Below the pieces are notes generated by a model. It had not been told where the DNA came from. It worked only from the letters and a program-made list of their open reading frames with translations, and made no database searches. From Terriglobus sp. (GTDB lineage: Bacteria > Acidobacteriota > Terriglobia > Terriglobales > Acidobacteriaceae), in assembly GCA_023265355.1 (NCBI GenBank), contig JAHFTZ010000097.1, positions 1-7,735 on the forward strand: DNA of 7,735 bases. The letters are read 5' to 3'. Every line of letters begins with the position of its first letter. The stretch's first letter is position 1. Positions 6,283 to 7,735 of this stretch are shown here, one piece after another. The position numbers and the translations under genes were made by a program.

Positions 6283-7086
6283 CTACTGTTGCTGCGTCAA
6301 TGGCGGCTGTTGTTGCGATTCATTCTGAACAGGAACCGTAGGAGCCATCACACCCGGCTGTTGCGCAGGCATCACGTCTTCAAAGGGAACCGCAGGCGCA
6401 TTCACGATGGCGATGATGCTCCAAAGACCCGCCGCGCAAAGCACCGTTCCAAAGACTCCGCAAACCCAGCCGAACTTCTTCCGCGCTCGATCACCCGGCG
6501 TGATGCCCCACTTCGCCGCAAAGAGCCAGACGCCGTACGCAAAGTGCCAGCACGTTACGACCATGCCGATTACATAAACCGCAACCATCAGAGGATTGGA
6601 AAGCTCGTACTGCACCTTCCAGTATGCGAGGCCGGGATGCTCCGGCAGGCTGACGCCTGTGAACCGCTGGAAGTACAGATGCTGAATGATGTAGGCCAAT
6701 GCCAGGATGCCCGTCACGCGCTGCGACAGATACATCCAGTTGCCAGCCCACGGATACACGTTCACATTTGGGCGACCTTTGATGGCGATGTACACGCCAT
6801 AGAGAGCGTGGAACGCGAGTGGGATAAAGATGAAGGCCCACTCCAGCACGCGCACCAGCGGAAGGCCGTTCAGGAACTTCACCTGCTGTGCGTACGCCAG
6901 CGGACCATGCACGATCTCGATATTCGAGATGATGTGTTCGACCAGGAATGCGCCGATGGGAACAATGCCTGTCAGAGAGTGAAGCCGGCGCAGTACAAAC
7001 GAGTTTCCCTCGCCCGCGCGCAGTGGCTGAACACCCTTGATCGGATGTTGATTCGATGGTGGTGCCGGTGCAGCGACCGAAGCCAT
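6283..7086 (-). CDS. sdhC: Succinate dehydrogenase cytochrome b558 subunit SdhC, with a Gln/Pro-rich tail
   Basis: The membrane anchor of complex II, which carries two b-type haems and the quinone site. The 267 residues contain five predicted membrane helices near 37-57, 78-102, 117-139, 165-190 and 205-228. Haem-ligand candidates are His51, His93, His136 and His181, with a further conserved His36 in RRLHSLTG; from memory, they align with B. subtilis SdhC His28, His70, His113, His155 and His13, four of the five with a constant offset of 23. This is the fused single-anchor diheme type, which commonly works with menaquinone. Compared with the roughly 200-residue B. subtilis protein, it has about 23 extra N-terminal residues and a C-terminal tail (about 230-267) with nine Gln and many Pro. 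The ATG at 7086 has GAGGGAG 7 bases upstream. It is the first gene of the operon. Confidence 0.96.
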   Translation of the reverse strand: MASVAAPAPPSNQHPIKGVQPLRAGEGNSFVLRRLHSLTGIVPIGAFLVEHIISNIEIVHGPLAYAQQVKFLNGLPLVRVLEWAFIFIPLAFHALYGVYIAIKGRPNVNVYPWAGNWMYLSQRVTGILALAYIIQHLYFQRFTGVSLPEHPGLAYWKVQYELSNPLMVAVYVIGMVVTCWHFAYGVWLFAAKWGITPGDRARKKFGWVCGVFGTVLCAAGLWSIIAIVNAPAVPFEDVMPAQQPGVMAPTVPVQNESQQQPPLTQQQ

Positions 7087-7093
7087 AGTCTTA

Positions 7094-7100
7094 CTCCCTC
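7094..7100 (-). promoter_or_regulatory. sdhC: Ribosome binding site of sdhC, nearly copied before sdhA
   Basis: GAGGGAG 7 bases before the sdhC ATG. The longer context ACTTGAGGGAGTAAGAC recurs before sdhA (6261-6280) as ACTTGAG-TGA-GGGAGTA-GAC, suggesting matched translation initiation for the first two genes. Confidence 0.75.
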
Positions 7101-7153
7101 AAGTACCTTCAATCGCAGAGTGCTTTTAACTTCTTGAAAAAGCAGGCACTGTC

Positions 7154-7183
7154 ATTATTCAGTCCCGGTTAAACGACCGTCAA
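7154..7183 (-). promoter_or_regulatory. sdhC: Likely sigma70-type promoter of the sdhCAB operon
   Basis: On the minus strand TTGACG (7178-7183) is followed by an 18-base spacer and AATAAT (7154-7159); each box matches the consensus at five of six positions. Transcription would start near 7147, giving a 5' leader of about 60 bases before the sdhC ATG. It lies in the 173-base gap after the rdgB-like gene, where no clear terminator is visible, so some readthrough from rdgB is also possible. Confidence 0.6.
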
Positions 7184-7200
7184 TCGAAACTCGACTTCTG

Positions 7201-7228
7201 GTGCGATTATCGTGACCTTTGTGCGATT
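7201..7228. repeat. Direct repeat GTGCGATT with 20-base period upstream of the sdh promoter
   Basis: GTGCGATT occurs at 7201-7208 and again at 7221-7228, so the copies are 20 bases apart, about two helical turns, on the same DNA face. They lie about 17 to 45 bases upstream of the -35 box on the minus strand, a typical place for activator half-sites. A related AATCGCA in the opposite orientation occurs at 7111-7117 in the leader. The regulator is unknown. Confidence 0.35.
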
Positions 7229-7259
7229 TTGGAGCCCCATTGAAAGTAACGCAAACGTC

Positions 7260-7735
7260 TTACAGTCGCGAGAGGATCCCTACCAAGGCTTTTCCGCGGT
7301 GACTGCTCAGCTGCTTCTCGGCAACATCCAGCTCTGCCATCGTGAGCCCGCGCTCTGGCAACCAGAAGAGGGGATCGTATCCAAAGCCGCCATCCCCAAC
7401 AGGTTCGCCCAGAATCTCCCCTTCGACCGAGCCCTCGCTTACATCGACGACTGCTCCATCGCGGGCCAGTACAAGGACACAACGGTAGCGCCCTCGGCGA
7501 TCCAGTTCATCGCCCAGAGCCGCCAGCAGGCAGGCGTTGTTGCGCTGGTCCACCGTGCCCTCGAATACAGATCCCGTGTCATCCGCATACCGAGCCGAAC
7601 GCACGCCCGGAGCACCGCCGAGAATATCGACTTCCAGGCCAGAATCATCCGCCAGAACCAGCTTGCCCGGCGCCAACGCAGAGTAAAACTCCGCCTTCAG
7701 CCGGGCATTCCCTTCGAAGCTCTCCTCGGTCTCCT
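7260..7735 (-). CDS. rdgB: RdgB/HAM1-type non-canonical purine NTP pyrophosphatase, 5' end missing
   Basis: A house-cleaning enzyme that hydrolyses dITP, ITP and XTP to the monophosphate and pyrophosphate, keeping deaminated purines out of DNA and RNA; cytoplasmic, usually a dimer. The frame stays open to the window edge, giving 157 residues of a family near 190-210, so the N-terminal T/SxN-type nucleotide-binding start lies outside. Visible blocks in order: ETEESFEGNARLKA (conserved Asn and Lys), ADDSGLEVDILGGAPGVRSARYA with the acidic metal-binding and general-base residues, GDGGFGYDPLF, TMAEL, and EKQLSSHRGKAL near the C-terminus. The family match is clear and the visible active-site blocks look intact. 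A TTG at 7676 could be misread as a start, but conserved family sequence continues upstream of it, so it is an internal Leu. The stop codon lies 173 bases before sdhC on the same strand. Confidence 0.94.
   Translation of the reverse strand, partial: ETEESFEGNARLKAEFYSALAPGKLVLADDSGLEVDILGGAPGVRSARYADDTGSVFEGTVDQRNNACLLAALGDELDRRGRYRCVLVLARDGAVVDVSEGSVEGEILGEPVGDGGFGYDPLFWLPERGLTMAELDVAEKQLSSHRGKALVGILSRL

Noticed and set aside
4974..6341. 455-codon open frame on the plus strand, antisense to sdhA
   Set aside because: It mirrors the certain sdhA gene. Long antisense frames are expected opposite genes with strong GC-rich codon bias, and its translation (many Arg, His, Val, Asp) resembles no protein family.
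6052..7137. 361-codon plus-strand open frame across sdhC and the end of sdhA
   Set aside because: It overlaps two well-supported genes and the sdhC leader, with a composition typical of an antisense shadow.
7260..7676. RdgB-like gene starting at the TTG at 7676
   Set aside because: In-frame family sequence (ESFEGNARLKAEF) continues upstream to the window edge, so the TTG is internal.
1..7735. Mobile elements, CRISPR arrays, tRNA or rRNA genes
   Set aside because: No terminal inverted repeats with transposase motifs, no regularly spaced repeat array, and no tRNA-like cloverleaf or rRNA signature was found on reading both strands.

Overview
The window is a stretch of ordinary bacterial chromosome, fairly GC-rich by eye, with compact gene spacing and good Shine-Dalgarno sequences. 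The centrepiece is a three-gene sdhC-sdhA-sdhB operon on the minus strand. It encodes a succinate:quinone oxidoreductase of the Bacillus/Wolinella kind: one fused five-helix diheme cytochrome b subunit and no separate SdhD. That subunit type, with a Tat-exported phosphoesterase, a DinB-like protein, an M19 dipeptidase and two unrecognised lineage-type proteins, points to a Gram-negative of the Acidobacteriota (Terriglobus/Granulicella-like). This assignment is inference; no rRNA or other decisive marker is present.

Left part (1-2626). An M19 dipeptidase on the minus strand is cut off by the window start. A short divergent intergenic region separates it from a 62-residue hydrophilic protein on the plus strand. 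That gene converges on a DinB-superfamily gene (minus strand), with a strong hairpin between them. The DinB-like gene lies 56 bases downstream of a Tat-exported calcineurin-like phosphoesterase gene on the same strand, so the two may be cotranscribed.

Middle part (2627-3669). Divergent from the phosphoesterase is a plus-strand gene for an exported, mostly helical 292-residue protein of unknown function. It converges on the sdh operon; the gap holds one imperfect hairpin and, for the minus strand, a textbook UUCG-loop terminator that ends sdhB.

Right part (3670-7735). Transcription of sdhC, sdhA and sdhB runs right to left from a likely sigma70-type promoter near 7154-7183. The intergenic gaps are 22 and 29 bases, and each gene has a purine-rich ribosome binding site. 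SdhA carries covalent FAD and oxidises succinate, SdhB carries three iron-sulfur clusters, and SdhC anchors the complex and passes electrons through two haems to quinone. Upstream on the same strand is the 3' part of an RdgB/HAM1-type nucleotide pyrophosphatase gene, whose start lies beyond the window end.

The leading candidates for something less ordinary are a Gln/Pro-rich C-terminal tail on SdhC, a near-duplicated translation-start cassette before sdhC and sdhA, a 20-base-period direct repeat upstream of the sdh promoter, and the two unrecognised proteins. I see no mobile element, CRISPR array, tRNA, rRNA or convincing novel system. No gene-free stretch exceeds 300 bases.
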